Assembly (NCBI RefSeq): GCF_003570905.1
Contig: NZ_QXJM01000015.1
Coordinates: 1-64,000, forward strand
Source: Cohnella faecalis
GTDB lineage: Bacteria > Bacillota > Bacilli > Paenibacillales > Paenibacillaceae
DNA: 64,000 bases
Direction of reading: 5' to 3'
Part shown: positions 39,982-49,079 of the stretch, piece by piece
How the letters are laid out: every line of letters begins with the position of its first letter
How positions within the stretch are numbered: the first letter of the stretch is position 1
The notes under the pieces: model-generated
Told to the model about the DNA's origin: nothing
Database searches by the model: none
Seen by the model: only the letters and a program-made list of their open reading frames with translations
Program-made: the position numbers and the translations under genes

Positions 39982-40905
39982 TCAAGCTTTGCTCCTCACT
40001 CGGGGATCGACATACGAATAGGAAAGATCGACCGCGAGATTCACGAGAATATAAAAGATGGAAGCGAACAATATCGCCGCCTGCACGACGGGTATATCCT
40101 TCTGCATGATCGCGTCTACGACGACTCTGCCGATGCCTTGCCGGGAAAAGACGGTTTCCGTGACGACCGAGCCCGACAGAAGCTCTCCGATCAATATTCC
40201 GGTCAGCGTAATCGTCGGAATCAAGGCGTTGCGAAGAATATGGCGGTACAGCACGCTTCTCTCCGACAAGCCCTTGGAGCGCAGCGTCACGACGAAGGGC
40301 TCTCCAAGCACTTCCAGAATGCTGTTCCTCACCATGCGGGCCAGCGCTCCCGAGCATGCGAAGCCGAGGCAGCATGCCGGAAGAACGAGCTGCTCGAAGC
40401 TGCCGTTGCCGATAGCCGGAAGCCAGCGCAAGCTGACGGAAAAGATGAGAATCAACAGGATGCCGAGCCAGAACGTCGGCATGGAAATGCTGAACAAGGT
40501 CAGCGTTCTAATGACGTAGTCGAGCAGCCGATTACGGTAAACCGCCGACAAGATTCCAAGCGTGATTCCTAGCGCGAGGGCGACGATGACGCTGGCCGCG
40601 GTCAACGTTAGCGTCGCCGGAAACTGCTCAAGCAACCGATGAAGAACCGGTTCCTTGCTAATGAAGGACACTCCGAAATCGCCCCTGACGATGCCCGACA
40701 TATAATCGGTGTACTGAGTCAGCAAAGGCCGATTCAGACCGAGACTTTCATGAAGCTTGGCGATCGTCTCCTCCGTCGCGGTCTGCCCGACGATAAGCTC
40801 CGCCGGATCGCCGGGCAATACGTTCATAATGAAGAAGACGAGCGTGAGCGAGCCCCATACGACGAACACGGACGCGATCAGCCTGCGCAGAATCGAATTC
40901 CACAT
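39982..40905 (-). CDS. Dipeptide-type ABC permease, DppB-like
   Basis: The 307-residue permease opens with a helix and GDPAELIVGQTATEETIAKLHESLGLNRPLLTQY, typical of DppB/OppB, and has the loop TLRSKGLSERSVLYRHILRNALIP. It lies 18 nt after the binding-protein gene. With DppC and the fused ATPase it forms a complete importer for a peptide-like or similarly sized substrate. Confidence 0.93.
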   Translation of the reverse strand: MWNSILRRLIASVFVVWGSLTLVFFIMNVLPGDPAELIVGQTATEETIAKLHESLGLNRPLLTQYTDYMSGIVRGDFGVSFISKEPVLHRLLEQFPATLTLTAASVIVALALGITLGILSAVYRNRLLDYVIRTLTLFSISMPTFWLGILLILIFSVSLRWLPAIGNGSFEQLVLPACCLGFACSGALARMVRNSILEVLGEPFVVTLRSKGLSERSVLYRHILRNALIPTITLTGILIGELLSGSVVTETVFSRQGIGRVVVDAIMQKDIPVVQAAILFASIFYILVNLAVDLSYSYVDPRVRSKA

Positions 40906-40923
40906 AGCCTCGAACCTCTCAAC

Positions 40924-42543
40924 TTATTTTTTCAACCAGGCGTCATAAAACAACGGGAATCCGTGAGCGTCGAACGCCAATCCTTGCAGCGACTTCGATG
41001 CGCCGACCGTATACGGGAACACGTAGACCGGAATAACCGTCGCTTGGTCGAAAATACGTTTTTGGGCTTGCTTGTAGATGGCGACGCGCTTTTCCCGATC
41101 AAGCTCGCCGTAGGCTTGATCAAGCAGCTTCGCAAGCTCCGGATCGTTGAAGTCGAAATAGTTGGCTACCGAGCGGAATACATCCGGATCGGCGCCATAT
41201 TGGCTTCCAATCCAAAGATCGAAATCGCCCGTCTTGGACCGTTCCGTATAAGCGCCTACCGACAACGAAGTTATTTTCAGCTCTATGCCGTTTTTCTTCC
41301 ATTGGTTTTGCACGAGCGCCATAACGTCCATTCGTTTTTCGCGATTCGCGTAGAAGTCGATCATTTCCAGACTGAGCCGCTTACCGTCTTTGACGCGGAT
41401 GCCGTCGGAGCCTTTTTTCCATCCCAGCTCGTCCAGCGCCTTGCCCGCGTCCTCGATGCTCGACTTCCATTCGTCTTTCAATGAAGCGTCCGATCCGAGC
41501 AGGGACGGCGAGAGATACGTATAAGCGCGGTCATACGTGCCCAGATAGACCGTTTTGACGATGCTATCGAGATCGAGCGACGTTCGCAGCGCTTCCCTGA
41601 CCTTGACGTCGGTCAGCAGAGGACGCTTCGAGTTCAAGTGGATCGCCGGATTATAGTTCAGCATTTCCGCCTGATAGATTTGGAAGTTCGGATCGCTTTT
41701 GAAGGACACGATGTTTTGGGGCGGGATAATATCCGCTGCCTGCACGTCCCCGCTCTGCAGTACTCCGACCCTTGTTGCTTCTTCCGGAATGACCTTCACG
41801 ACGATTTTGTCCAAATAGGCCGCTCCCGTGTGCTTGGCGGAAGACGGCGGCCAATTGTAATCCGGGTTCTTCTCCAGCACGTACTCCGTCCCAGCCGTAT
41901 AGCTCACGAATCGGAACGGACCGGTGCCAACCGGATGATGGCTGAATTCGTCGCCGTATTTTTGCACCGCTGCCGGAGAGATAATGCCCAGGTTTTCCTT
42001 GGACAAATTCGTCAGGAATGGCGCGAACGGCGTGGCAAAATGGATCTTGATCGTATACTCGTCAATGACTTCGGAGGATGTGTAAGAGCCGATATCGTTC
42101 TTGGCTACTCCCGGCGCCTCCAGCTTGCCGATCCTGTCAAAGTTGAACTTGACCGCTTCGGCGTTGAACGGCGTCCCGTCGTGGAATTTGACATCTTTCC
42201 GCAGGTGGAACGTGTAGCTCTTATTGTCCGGCGCGATCTCCCAGTCGGTCGCGAGCCACGGCTTGAACGTGTGATCCGGCTGCTCCTCTACGAGACTGTC
42301 GAAAATGTTCCGCTGAATACGGGAGTTTTGCGGGCTGCCCGTCTTTTGCGGGTCCAAAATATCGTTCGCGATAACGGTACTTAACGCAAAATTCAGTTGA
42401 CCGCCTGCCGTCGGCGTGCCCGCTGCCGCCGAAGCGGACGCTTCGGCGCTCGTCGGCTCATTGCCGGATTGGCATCCCGCCAGCACGAATGCGGCCGTCA
42501 ATATGGCTGTCAATCCTTTGATCATCTTGTTCTTCGCTTTCAT
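40924..42543 (-). CDS. Family 5 solute-binding lipoprotein
   Basis: The 539-residue lipoprotein has a signal peptide ending FVLAGCQSG, then the SBP_bac_5 fold (DIGSYTSSEVIDEYTIKIHFATPFAPFL, VGTGPFRFVSY, PLLTDVKVREAL). The ATG at 42543 is preferred over longer in-frame starts because the lipoprotein signal begins there. It captures the substrate outside the cell for the DppBC/ATPase system. Placed 46 nt after the LLM monooxygenase, it probably binds that enzyme's substrate, which need not be a peptide. Confidence 0.92.
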   Translation of the reverse strand: MKAKNKMIKGLTAILTAAFVLAGCQSGNEPTSAEASASAAAGTPTAGGQLNFALSTVIANDILDPQKTGSPQNSRIQRNIFDSLVEEQPDHTFKPWLATDWEIAPDNKSYTFHLRKDVKFHDGTPFNAEAVKFNFDRIGKLEAPGVAKNDIGSYTSSEVIDEYTIKIHFATPFAPFLTNLSKENLGIISPAAVQKYGDEFSHHPVGTGPFRFVSYTAGTEYVLEKNPDYNWPPSSAKHTGAAYLDKIVVKVIPEEATRVGVLQSGDVQAADIIPPQNIVSFKSDPNFQIYQAEMLNYNPAIHLNSKRPLLTDVKVREALRTSLDLDSIVKTVYLGTYDRAYTYLSPSLLGSDASLKDEWKSSIEDAGKALDELGWKKGSDGIRVKDGKRLSLEMIDFYANREKRMDVMALVQNQWKKNGIELKITSLSVGAYTERSKTGDFDLWIGSQYGADPDVFRSVANYFDFNDPELAKLLDQAYGELDREKRVAIYKQAQKRIFDQATVIPVYVFPYTVGASKSLQGLAFDAHGFPLFYDAWLKK

Positions 42544-42589
42544 ATCCACCCGTCCCGTCGATTTTCTCGTTCTTAGTTTTCGGACCGCA

Positions 42590-43921
42590 TCAACCGTATA
42601 CCGTTTCTTTTGCATAGCGATTTTCAGGAATTTTCAAGCCCAGATGCCCGCGAAGCGTATCGTGCTCGTACTCGGCGCGGAACAGTCCCCGCTGCTGCAA
42701 AATCGGAACGACATGCTCTACGAAATCCTCTAGGCTGGTCGGTAAGTTTTCCGGGCTAATAATGAAGCCGTCGGCTGCGCCCGCTTCAAACCATTGCTGT
42801 ACGATGTCCGCCACTTGAACTGGCGTTCCCGTAAAGATGCTTCGCGGAGTCGCGACAGCCAGCGCCACTTGGCGAAGGGTCAAGTTCTTTTCCTTGGCTT
42901 CCTTTTTGATGAATTCCGTAAAGCTCTTATGGCTGTTCAAGCCGATGTCGCCCAAATCCGGGAACGGCTCGTCCAGCGGATATTGGGAGAAATCGAAGTA
43001 GCTGAACGGTCTTCCGAGCGCAACAAGAGCGTTTTCGATGGTGACCAGGCCAAGCTTCTCTTGGTATCTGCGTTCCGCCTCTTCTTCCGTAACTCCGATA
43101 ATCGGGCTAATTCCCGGTAGGATAAGAAGCTCCTCCGGAGCTCTTCCGAAGCTGGCTGCGCGTCGCTTCATATCTTGGTAGTAAAGCTTCGCATCCTCGA
43201 TGTTCCCATGTCCGACGAAGATGGCGCTGGCGTGCTTCGCTGCGAAATTCCGGCCGTCCTCCGAGGTGCCCGCCTGAAAAATCACCGGCTGGCCTTGTTT
43301 GGATCGAGCGATATTAAGCGGACCTTTCACCGAGAAAAACTCGCCCTTGTGATTCAATTCGTGCAGCTTGCCGGGCTCGTAGAATACTCCCGCCTTCTTG
43401 TCTCTGACGAAGGCGTCGTCCTCCCATGAATCCCACAGCCCTTTCGTAACCTCCAGATACTCATCCGCAAGCCGATAACGAACATCGTGATCCAGATGCT
43501 TATCCTTACTGTAGTTGTCCGCCGTCCCTTCCAGAAACGAGGTTACCACGTTCCAGCCGGCGCGCCCTCCGCTAATGTGATCGAGCGACGCGAACTGTCT
43601 GGCTACGGTGAACGGCTCGCTGTAGCTGACCGTCAGCGTCCCGACCAAGCCGATCTTGGAAGTAACCGCCGCAAGCGCGGACAGCACCGTAAGCGGCTCG
43701 AAGCGGTTCAAGTAATGAGGCGTCGACTTTGGCGTTATGTAGACGCTGTCCGCCACGAAAGCGAAATCGAATTTTCCCGCTTCCGCTTTTTGAATCTGGC
43801 GCGCATAGAATGGGAAGTTCGTCCCCGCATCCGTCACCGCGTCCGGATGCTTCCAGTTGTCCCATCCCGTTCCTACTCCGTGAAGCATCGCTCCAAGCTT
43901 TAATTGACGTTGACTCGCCAT
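42590..43921 (-). CDS. LLM-class flavin monooxygenase, NtaA/SnaA/DszA family
   Basis: The 443-residue TIM-barrel enzyme starts [22 protein letters not shown] and has [38 protein letters not shown] and [22 protein letters not shown], all typical of reduced-flavin-dependent monooxygenases such as nitrilotriacetate, DszA and the S-(2-succino)cysteine enzyme YxeK. It uses FMNH2 supplied by a separate reductase and breaks C-N or C-S bonds. It is the first gene of the operon; AAAGGAGAG lies upstream. Its link with a thiol dioxygenase-like cupin favours a sulfur substrate. Confidence 0.92.
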   Translation of the reverse strand: MASQRQLKLGAMLHGVGTGWDNWKHPDAVTDAGTNFPFYARQIQKAEAGKFDFAFVADSVYITPKSTPHYLNRFEPLTVLSALAAVTSKIGLVGTLTVSYSEPFTVARQFASLDHISGGRAGWNVVTSFLEGTADNYSKDKHLDHDVRYRLADEYLEVTKGLWDSWEDDAFVRDKKAGVFYEPGKLHELNHKGEFFSVKGPLNIARSKQGQPVIFQAGTSEDGRNFAAKHASAIFVGHGNIEDAKLYYQDMKRRAASFGRAPEELLILPGISPIIGVTEEEAERRYQEKLGLVTIENALVALGRPFSYFDFSQYPLDEPFPDLGDIGLNSHKSFTEFIKKEAKEKNLTLRQVALAVATPRSIFTGTPVQVADIVQQWFEAGAADGFIISPENLPTSLEDFVEHVVPILQQRGLFRAEYEHDTLRGHLGLKIPENRYAKETVYG

Positions 43922-43974
43922 GTTAATCTCTCCTTTGTTTAATTATTAGTTTTCCGATAAAATTACTTGTTTTT

Positions 43975-44003
43975 ATGATAGACGGTTGCAGCGCGTTTGT
44001 AAA
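43975..44003 (-). promoter_or_regulatory. Promoter of the LLM monooxygenase operon
   Basis: On the minus strand TTTACA (44003-43998) and TATCAT (43980-43975) are separated by 17 bases, ending 54 bases before the ATG. The whole 43922-44236 gap is the divergent control region between this operon and the LysR gene and holds no gene. Confidence 0.55.
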
Positions 44004-44107
44004 ATTGGATTGTCTGAACGGTAGATTCACTTTTTATAAATCAACTGCTTCGCGCTTCCATGATCTGCATTCGACCTCCCGCGAACGCCGGTTTCTTTTA
44101 AATCTAG

Positions 44108-44123
44108 TAAACCAGTTGGTTTA
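44108..44123. promoter_or_regulatory. Perfect dyad between divergent promoters (candidate regulator site)
   Basis: TAAACCA and TGGTTTA are exact inverted arms separated by GT. The dyad lies just upstream of a candidate LysR-gene promoter (TTGTAA 44125, TATAAC 44147), about 105 bases behind the -35 of the LLM operon. It is a good candidate binding site for the LysR protein or a sulfur regulator. Confidence 0.5.
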
Positions 44124-44236
44124 ATTGTAATTTGTGCTAAGATATTTATAACGGATTACTCTCCTTTTGTACAATTGAAAAAAAGAAAGAGTTCGTTCAG
44201 TTTTTATGAACCGACTTTCAAGGTGAGGGCTGCACA

Positions 44237-45181
44237 GTGGATATTCGAACAATCAAAACGTTTCAGACCATCGTCAAGCACGGAAGCTTTCAACGAGCGG
44301 CGGATGAGCTGCAATACAGCCAATCCACCATTACGATGCACATTCAAAAATTGGAGACCGATGTGGGATTGAAGCTTTTGGAGCGAGGGAAAAAGCTGCG
44401 GCTGACGGAGGCCGGACGGTTGTTGAACCAAAAAGCGGACGTTCTTCTGAAGGACTACGACCATTTGAACTCCTCCATGGCGGAGCTGGTCCAAGGGGAA
44501 GCGGGAGTCGTGAGGCTCGGAGTGATGGAGCCGACGGCAAGCTATCGGCTTCCGGCTATTATCGGACCGTTCCTTCAGCAATATCCGAAGGTTCAGATTA
44601 GCATTCAAATCGGCAATACGACCGTTCTCCACCAGATGCTGGAGGAGGATCAAGTAGATTGGGTCATCTGCACGACTCCGGACACGGGAATCGGCCACCT
44701 GTTCGAGCCGCTGTTCGTCGAGAAGCTGGGCTTGCTCATGCCGGACAGTCACCCTCTAGCGGTCAAAGAAGCCATCTATCTTCGGGACCTTCAGAATGAG
44801 AACCTGCTCGTGACGACTAACGTCTGCCCTTTCCGCCGCAAGCTGGAGAGCTCCCTGCTTGAGAAAGGCGGGAGCCCCTACAACGGGATGGAGATCGGCA
44901 ATATGGCCGCTTTGAAGTTCTATGTGCAGGCAAGCTTTGGCCTCGCTGTCGTGCCCTATATTACGGCGGTTCCCGCCCCTGCTGGAACCGTGCTAAGAGA
45001 GATCGAGGATTTGGATTCCGGCCTCGTTACCGGATTGCTGCGCAAGGAATCGGGAGCCGTATTGAGCTCGGCTTCGATCAAGCTGATCGAATGCTTGCGC
45101 GAAGGACTGACGAAGCCTCTTCAGCCGATCGACTCTGCTGCGTCACCTATCTTTCCTTCAATTTCTTCCCGCAATGTATGA
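44237..45181 (+). CDS. LysR-family transcriptional regulator
   Basis: The 314-residue protein starts with GTG (GGTGAGG eight bases upstream). The winged helix (MDIRTIKTFQTIVKHGSFQRAADELQYSQSTITMHIQKLE) is followed by the two-lobed effector domain. It is divergent from the LLM operon, the standard arrangement for a LysR activator controlling its neighbour. The effector is likely a pathway substrate or a sulfur signal. Confidence 0.92.
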   Translation: MDIRTIKTFQTIVKHGSFQRAADELQYSQSTITMHIQKLETDVGLKLLERGKKLRLTEAGRLLNQKADVLLKDYDHLNSSMAELVQGEAGVVRLGVMEPTASYRLPAIIGPFLQQYPKVQISIQIGNTTVLHQMLEEDQVDWVICTTPDTGIGHLFEPLFVEKLGLLMPDSHPLAVKEAIYLRDLQNENLLVTTNVCPFRRKLESSLLEKGGSPYNGMEIGNMAALKFYVQASFGLAVVPYITAVPAPAGTVLREIEDLDSGLVTGLLRKESGAVLSSASIKLIECLREGLTKPLQPIDSAASPIFPSISSRNV

Positions 45182-45233
45182 GGTTTGGAAGGCCCGTGCA
45201 ACTGTCTGGGACGAACAAGATACGATGCAAATT

Positions 45234-45278
45234 AAAACGGAGCCCAACCTCTTTTTCTCGATGGTCGGACTCCGTTTT
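45234..45278. terminator. Terminator between LysR and ferredoxin reductase genes
   Basis: AAAACGGAG pairs with CTCCGTTTT around an inner CCAACC/GGTCGG stem; the A and T runs let it act in both directions, ending the LysR transcript and the convergent iron operon. Confidence 0.75.
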
Positions 45279-45394
45279 ATTTAAGCCAAAAATAACAAAA
45301 CCCGCATCCTCGTCCGGTTGTGAACTTGCATGGTGGAGCCAAAGTGAATCATGCTTTCCCAATAAAATGAGTTCTGCTCCTGAAGTGCAGCAAG

Positions 45395-46450
45395 CTAAGT
45401 TCGCTGTTCATACAAATGTTTAACCAGTTTTTGGTTTCTCTCTTTAAATATTTCATGATGCGAAGAAACTCGTCCTGTCTCCTCCGCCCCCGGCTCGATA
45501 TATTGTTTGGCTTTGTTCACTGCATTGGCCGCGTCCTGGAATGCGCCTGCGATTAAGTGAAGCTTACCTTCATGATGCAAAATATCTCCCGCCGCAAACA
45601 GGCCTGGAACCGATGTCTCACTCATGGGATTGCCGTCAATAAAGTACTCGTCCTTCATTTTAATATTTAGATTGTTTTTCGATGTCAGCTCTTTATCCCG
45701 TTCATAACCGTGATTAATGATCACATCATCCACCTTAAGCACAGTTCGAGCGCCTGCTTCGCTATCGACCAACTCTACCTTCTCGATGTTTTCGTGATTT
45801 TCCCCGGCAATCAGTTTGTCAATTGTTGTGTTAAGCAAGCATTCAACGGAACTGTCAAATAGACGGGCCACATCTGCTTCATGCCCCTTCAACATATCTT
45901 TCCGGTACGTTAAGTATACTTTTTTCGCAATCGGCTCCAATTCATTGGCCCAATCAACAGCGGAGTTCCCACCGCCGGAAATCAATACGGTTCTTTCCTT
46001 AAAACGTTCGAGCGATTTGACGACATAATGCAAATTGCCCACTTCAAACCGCTCCGCACCTTCCACTTCCAATTTAATCGGCTTTATAATACCGCCGCCA
46101 ATCGCTAAGATCACTGTTTTCGAAAAATGGGTTTGACTCGTTGCCGTTCGAATGACAAATAAACCGTCTTCATTTTTATTGATTGAGGTGACCTTTTCTC
46201 CCAGTACCACATCGGGATCAAACGTCAACCCTTGTTGAACCATCTGCTCAATCAACGCAGCCCCGGGAATCGGCGTCAGCCCTCCGACATCCCAAATCAT
46301 TTTCTCCGGATATACGTTGACCTTTCCGCCCAAATAAGGCTGAAACTCAATGATTTTGGTCTTCATTCCTCTTAAACCGCTATAGAAAGCAGAAAAAAGT
46401 CCCGCCGGACCGCCGCCGATAATCGTTACATCATACAATTCCGTATTCAT
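45395..46450 (-). CDS. Ferredoxin-NADP+ reductase, YumC type
   Basis: The 351-residue flavoprotein has two dinucleotide motifs (IIGGGPAGLFSAFYSGLRG at the N-terminus, ISGGGNSAVDWANEL near residue 158) and the C-terminal GLFAAGDILHHEGKLHLIAGAFQDAANAVNKAKQY. It lacks the CxxC of thioredoxin reductases, which marks the YumC-type FNR. It follows the AraC/siderophore-binding gene and could reduce imported ferric siderophore or feed ferredoxin/flavodoxin. Its base composition is more AT-rich than most of the window. Confidence 0.92.
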   Translation of the reverse strand: MNTELYDVTIIGGGPAGLFSAFYSGLRGMKTKIIEFQPYLGGKVNVYPEKMIWDVGGLTPIPGAALIEQMVQQGLTFDPDVVLGEKVTSINKNEDGLFVIRTATSQTHFSKTVILAIGGGIIKPIKLEVEGAERFEVGNLHYVVKSLERFKERTVLISGGGNSAVDWANELEPIAKKVYLTYRKDMLKGHEADVARLFDSSVECLLNTTIDKLIAGENHENIEKVELVDSEAGARTVLKVDDVIINHGYERDKELTSKNNLNIKMKDEYFIDGNPMSETSVPGLFAAGDILHHEGKLHLIAGAFQDAANAVNKAKQYIEPGAEETGRVSSHHEIFKERNQKLVKHLYEQRT

Positions 46451-46505
46451 CTCGTCCTCCTCCTGATCAAAATTTGTTCCATTTCTTGCATGTCCGAATA
46501 GCTAA

Positions 46506-46546
46506 AGCACGTTGCCAATCAACAACCGATTGATTCGCAACGTGCT
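46506..46546 (-). terminator. Hairpin between siderophore-binding gene and FNR gene
   Basis: AGCACGTTGC and GCAACGTGCT form a perfect 10-bp stem extended by AATC/GATT. No strong T run follows, so it may be a transcript-stabilising or attenuating hairpin rather than a full terminator. Confidence 0.55.
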
Positions 46547-46568
46547 CCGTTCAATGAACAAGGAGGCA

Positions 46569-47567
46569 CTATTCCTTCGCGCCATCTAACAAAATGCGCT
46601 CAAAAAAGTCGAGTTGTCCGTTTAATGAAATTGGATCGCTGAAATAAAACGAGGGTTCATGAATATAGTAAACGCGTTTATTCTGAACGATAGGTAGCGT
46701 TGCATATAACGGATCGTCCAAAATCGTCTTTCTTTCCTCTGTCGGACCAGAGATAAATACATAATCTCCTAGATAATCGGGCAATAGCTCCTCGGAAAGC
46801 TGTACATATCTCACATCGTTTTTACTTAACTGATCTTCTAAGATTTTCGGGTATTTCAATCCGAGCGACGTATACAACACTTCCGTTCCGCGACCGAAAT
46901 TGGGTCCGTAAATATACAATTCCTTGGTGTAATCGCCAATAACACTCACGGTTTGAGAGGAATCGAATTCTTCTTCAAATCTTTTCTTTGTAATGGCAAG
47001 CCGGTTCTCCCAATTCGCGACTTGCTTTTGCGCTTCGTCAACCTTGCCTACAATCTCACCGATGTCGAGAAGAGTTTCAAGACGATTGGTTCGCTTCGTT
47101 AAATCGAAAACAACGGTAGGCGCAATTTCTTTCAGCTTATCAATATTCGGGTTAGTCGAATCGGTAATAATGAGATCCGGATTGAGCGCCAAAGTTTGCT
47201 CAACGCTTTCTTGAGTCAGCAATTCTGCATCCTTGACTTGATCCCCTATAAACTTGCTTTCCTTCGCATTCTCAAAAACACCAATCGGCGTAATCCCTAA
47301 ACTCAGGAAGTGACCCGGGTAGTGCCATGTCGCAACAACGACTCGCTTGGGATTGGCGGGAACTTCAACCTCGCTACCCAAATCGTCTACAAATATTCTT
47401 GTCTCGGATGCGTTGCTGATTGGATTCGTTGCAGCTGCTTGACTTGCCCCGCTCTGCTCCGTCGCCCCCGTATTCGTCGTTGCCGCCCCTCCTGAACAAG
47501 CGCTGAGCAATAAAGCAAAACATAAGCATAGAGTCGCTAGCATAGAGGGTTTTGTTACTTTAACCAT
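46569..47567 (-). CDS. Siderophore-binding lipoprotein from internal start
   Basis: The ATG at 47567 has AAAGGAGA eight bases upstream and begins a proper lipoprotein signal peptide (MLATLCLCFALLLSACSGG). The mature domain is a periplasmic-binding-protein class III fold (ETRIFVDDLGSEVEVPANPKRVVV ... LTQESVEQTLALNPDLIITDS ... GPNFGRGTEVLYTSLGLKYP) as in FeuA. It captures ferric siderophores outside the membrane for a permease encoded elsewhere. The Fur box at 47593-47613 places it under iron control, independent of the upstream AraC reading. Confidence 0.88.
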   Translation of the reverse strand: MVKVTKPSMLATLCLCFALLLSACSGGAATTNTGATEQSGASQAAATNPISNASETRIFVDDLGSEVEVPANPKRVVVATWHYPGHFLSLGITPIGVFENAKESKFIGDQVKDAELLTQESVEQTLALNPDLIITDSTNPNIDKLKEIAPTVVFDLTKRTNRLETLLDIGEIVGKVDEAQKQVANWENRLAITKKRFEEEFDSSQTVSVIGDYTKELYIYGPNFGRGTEVLYTSLGLKYPKILEDQLSKNDVRYVQLSEELLPDYLGDYVFISGPTEERKTILDDPLYATLPIVQNKRVYYIHEPSFYFSDPISLNGQLDFFERILLDGAKE

Positions 47568-48530
47568 CGATAAGTCTCCTTTTTTCTTTCCATGATAATG
47601 AAATTCATTATCAATATAGCACCAAAGCCATTCCCAATCATTAGCGTAATTGCTCCTCATTATAGGATAATCTGCTACTTTCCGTTTGTTCTGATACTGA
47701 GTTTTGAACCGACTGGGGGTGATGCCGCTATATTTTTTGAAGAGACGAACGAAATAGGATACATCTGCATAACCCACCCTGGAAGCAATCTCTTGCAGCG
47801 TTGCATCTATCGTTAGCAGCATGCTCTGCGCTTTTTGCATCCTTATTTGGATCACGTAGTCGATCAGACTCTTTCCCGTCTTTCGCTTAAACTGCTTACC
47901 CAAATATGAAATACTGTAATTGAACTTTTCTGCAACCGAAAGCAATGTAATGGGGGAGTTATAATTCTCCTCTATATAATAAACGGCTTGGTCTACCAGG
48001 TCTGGCTTGAAGGGATGAATTTCCCAATCCTGTTGTTGCCGCAAGAGCTCGTATACGAATTGATAAAATAATGCTTTGACATGGAAGTGTTCAAGTTCCC
48101 CCTGTTTATTCCATTCCTGATACATCTTTTGAACTTTGTCCAGCAAGTTGATAGGATAGGATGGCGCAAAAACGTACTGCATTTGAAACGGATTGCTCTT
48201 TTCCATCAACTCCAAAAGGGTATGACGAATGGGCAAAGGCAACGCCGCTTTATAGAGAATTAAATAATATTCGAACTCCTCTCCTACACGGTTGATGTCG
48301 ATACATCCGCCCCTTCCGCTATGCAACACGTGATAATGCTCCACATCATGCATCTTGCCGTCCAATATTACACGCGCTTTGCCTCGAACCGAATAGAGAA
48401 AACCGCTTGCGGGCAAACGATAGGAACGAAGCTCTTCCCCTTTCTTCATCTGAGTATAACGAATATCTAATACTCGGATGGAGGCGGTTTTCCATAATCG
48501 CAAATGGTCATTCTGATTCATTGAACTCAC
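46569..48530 (-). CDS. AraC regulator in frame with siderophore-binding lipoprotein (653-residue ORF)
   Basis: One uninterrupted frame encodes an AraC protein (sensor part 1-170; two HTH motifs 185-280, LLSVAEKFNYSISYLGKQFKRKTG and QEIASRVGYADVSYFVRLFKKYSG), a linker (281-321) and a complete FeuA-like siderophore-binding protein from Met322. The linker is encoded by what looks like a normal intergenic control region, including a Fur box and ribosome site, yet has no stop. Read-through would give a membrane-tethered regulator with an outer binding domain. B. subtilis Btr also joins AraC and SBP domains, but without a lipoprotein signal between. Start may be GTG 48530 or ATG 48521. Confidence 0.87.
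   Translation of the reverse strand: MSSMNQNDHLRLWKTASIRVLDIRYTQMKKGEELRSYRLPASGFLYSVRGKARVILDGKMHDVEHYHVLHSGRGGCIDINRVGEEFEYYLILYKAALPLPIRHTLLELMEKSNPFQMQYVFAPSYPINLLDKVQKMYQEWNKQGELEHFHVKALFYQFVYELLRQQQDWEIHPFKPDLVDQAVYYIEENYNSPITLLSVAEKFNYSISYLGKQFKRKTGKSLIDYVIQIRMQKAQSMLLTIDATLQEIASRVGYADVSYFVRLFKKYSGITPSRFKTQYQNKRKVADYPIMRSNYANDWEWLWCYIDNEFHYHGKKKGDLSMVKVTKPSMLATLCLCFALLLSACSGGAATTNTGATEQSGASQAAATNPISNASETRIFVDDLGSEVEVPANPKRVVVATWHYPGHFLSLGITPIGVFENAKESKFIGDQVKDAELLTQESVEQTLALNPDLIITDSTNPNIDKLKEIAPTVVFDLTKRTNRLETLLDIGEIVGKVDEAQKQVANWENRLAITKKRFEEEFDSSQTVSVIGDYTKELYIYGPNFGRGTEVLYTSLGLKYPKILEDQLSKNDVRYVQLSEELLPDYLGDYVFISGPTEERKTILDDPLYATLPIVQNKRVYYIHEPSFYFSDPISLNGQLDFFERILLDGAKE
47593..47613. 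promoter_or_regulatory. Near-perfect Fur box inside the AraC coding frame
   Basis: Ten-base arms TGATAATGAA and TTCATTATCA flank one central base, an almost ideal Fur box. It lies 26 bases ahead of the internal lipoprotein ATG and next to a TATATT -10-like element. The same bases encode residues DNEFHYH of the long ORF. Confidence 0.85.
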
Positions 48531-48614
48531 GCAACCTTTACTGTTGGTAGCAACGTCTATCGATTATCCGGCAACACAGACAAGTTATCGACTCGGATTC
48601 ATTAACATTATATG

Positions 48615-48635
48615 TGATAATCATTCTCATTTTCA
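48615..48635. promoter_or_regulatory. Fur box upstream of the AraC gene
   Basis: TGATAAT-C-ATTCTCA matches the 7-1-7 Fur core with one mismatch, followed by a further TTTTCA half-site. It lies about 85 bases before the AraC start, so the regulator itself is probably iron-repressed. Confidence 0.7.
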
Positions 48636-48671
48636 ATGATTCCTGCGGAATTCCTGACCCTCGCTACACGC

Positions 48672-48701
48672 AAAAAGCCGACCTCACGCGGTCGGCTTTT
48701 T
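48672..48701. terminator. Bidirectional terminator at the end of the RHS remnant
   Basis: AAAAAGCCGACC and GGTCGGCTTTTT form a perfect 12-bp stem with a six-base loop and A/T tails on both sides. Confidence 0.88.
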
Positions 48702-48702
48702 C

Positions 48703-48983
48703 TTGGTGGAGGCGGTAGCAGTCGTTTTTCCAAGCGCATCGGTAACGGCAACGAGTCGGTTTACGCATCGTAGCCATACACAGTTTGGTTGCCGTTCGGA
48801 TCGGTTTCCGCGATCAGATTGCCCGCCGCATCGTATTGAAAGGTCATAATCTGACTGCTGACCCCTGCCGCACGAGTCGTAACTGCAATTTCGTTCGATA
48901 CAGCCGTACGACCGTTCTTGAAAACGAGCTAGTTTCTTCGCACCACTATTAAAATTCGTTCCTGACACGCTCGACTGATACAC
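48703..48983 (-). pseudogene. RHS/YD-repeat fragment
   Basis: In one frame the minus strand reads MTFQYDAAGNLIAETDPNG and then YGYDA before a stop; shifting one base continues VNRLVAVTDALGKTTATA. These are typical YD repeats of RHS toxins. The fragment lacks a start, is frameshifted and ends at the terminator, so it is a remnant left by recombination of the RHS locus. Confidence 0.75.
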
Positions 48984-49079
48984 TTCGAACCTGTCTACTT
49001 TTTCAGACGTCGGACACTTGAGACCATTTCAACATAAACGAAGTGTCGGTAATGGACTCGGCCGGATATGGAATCATTC

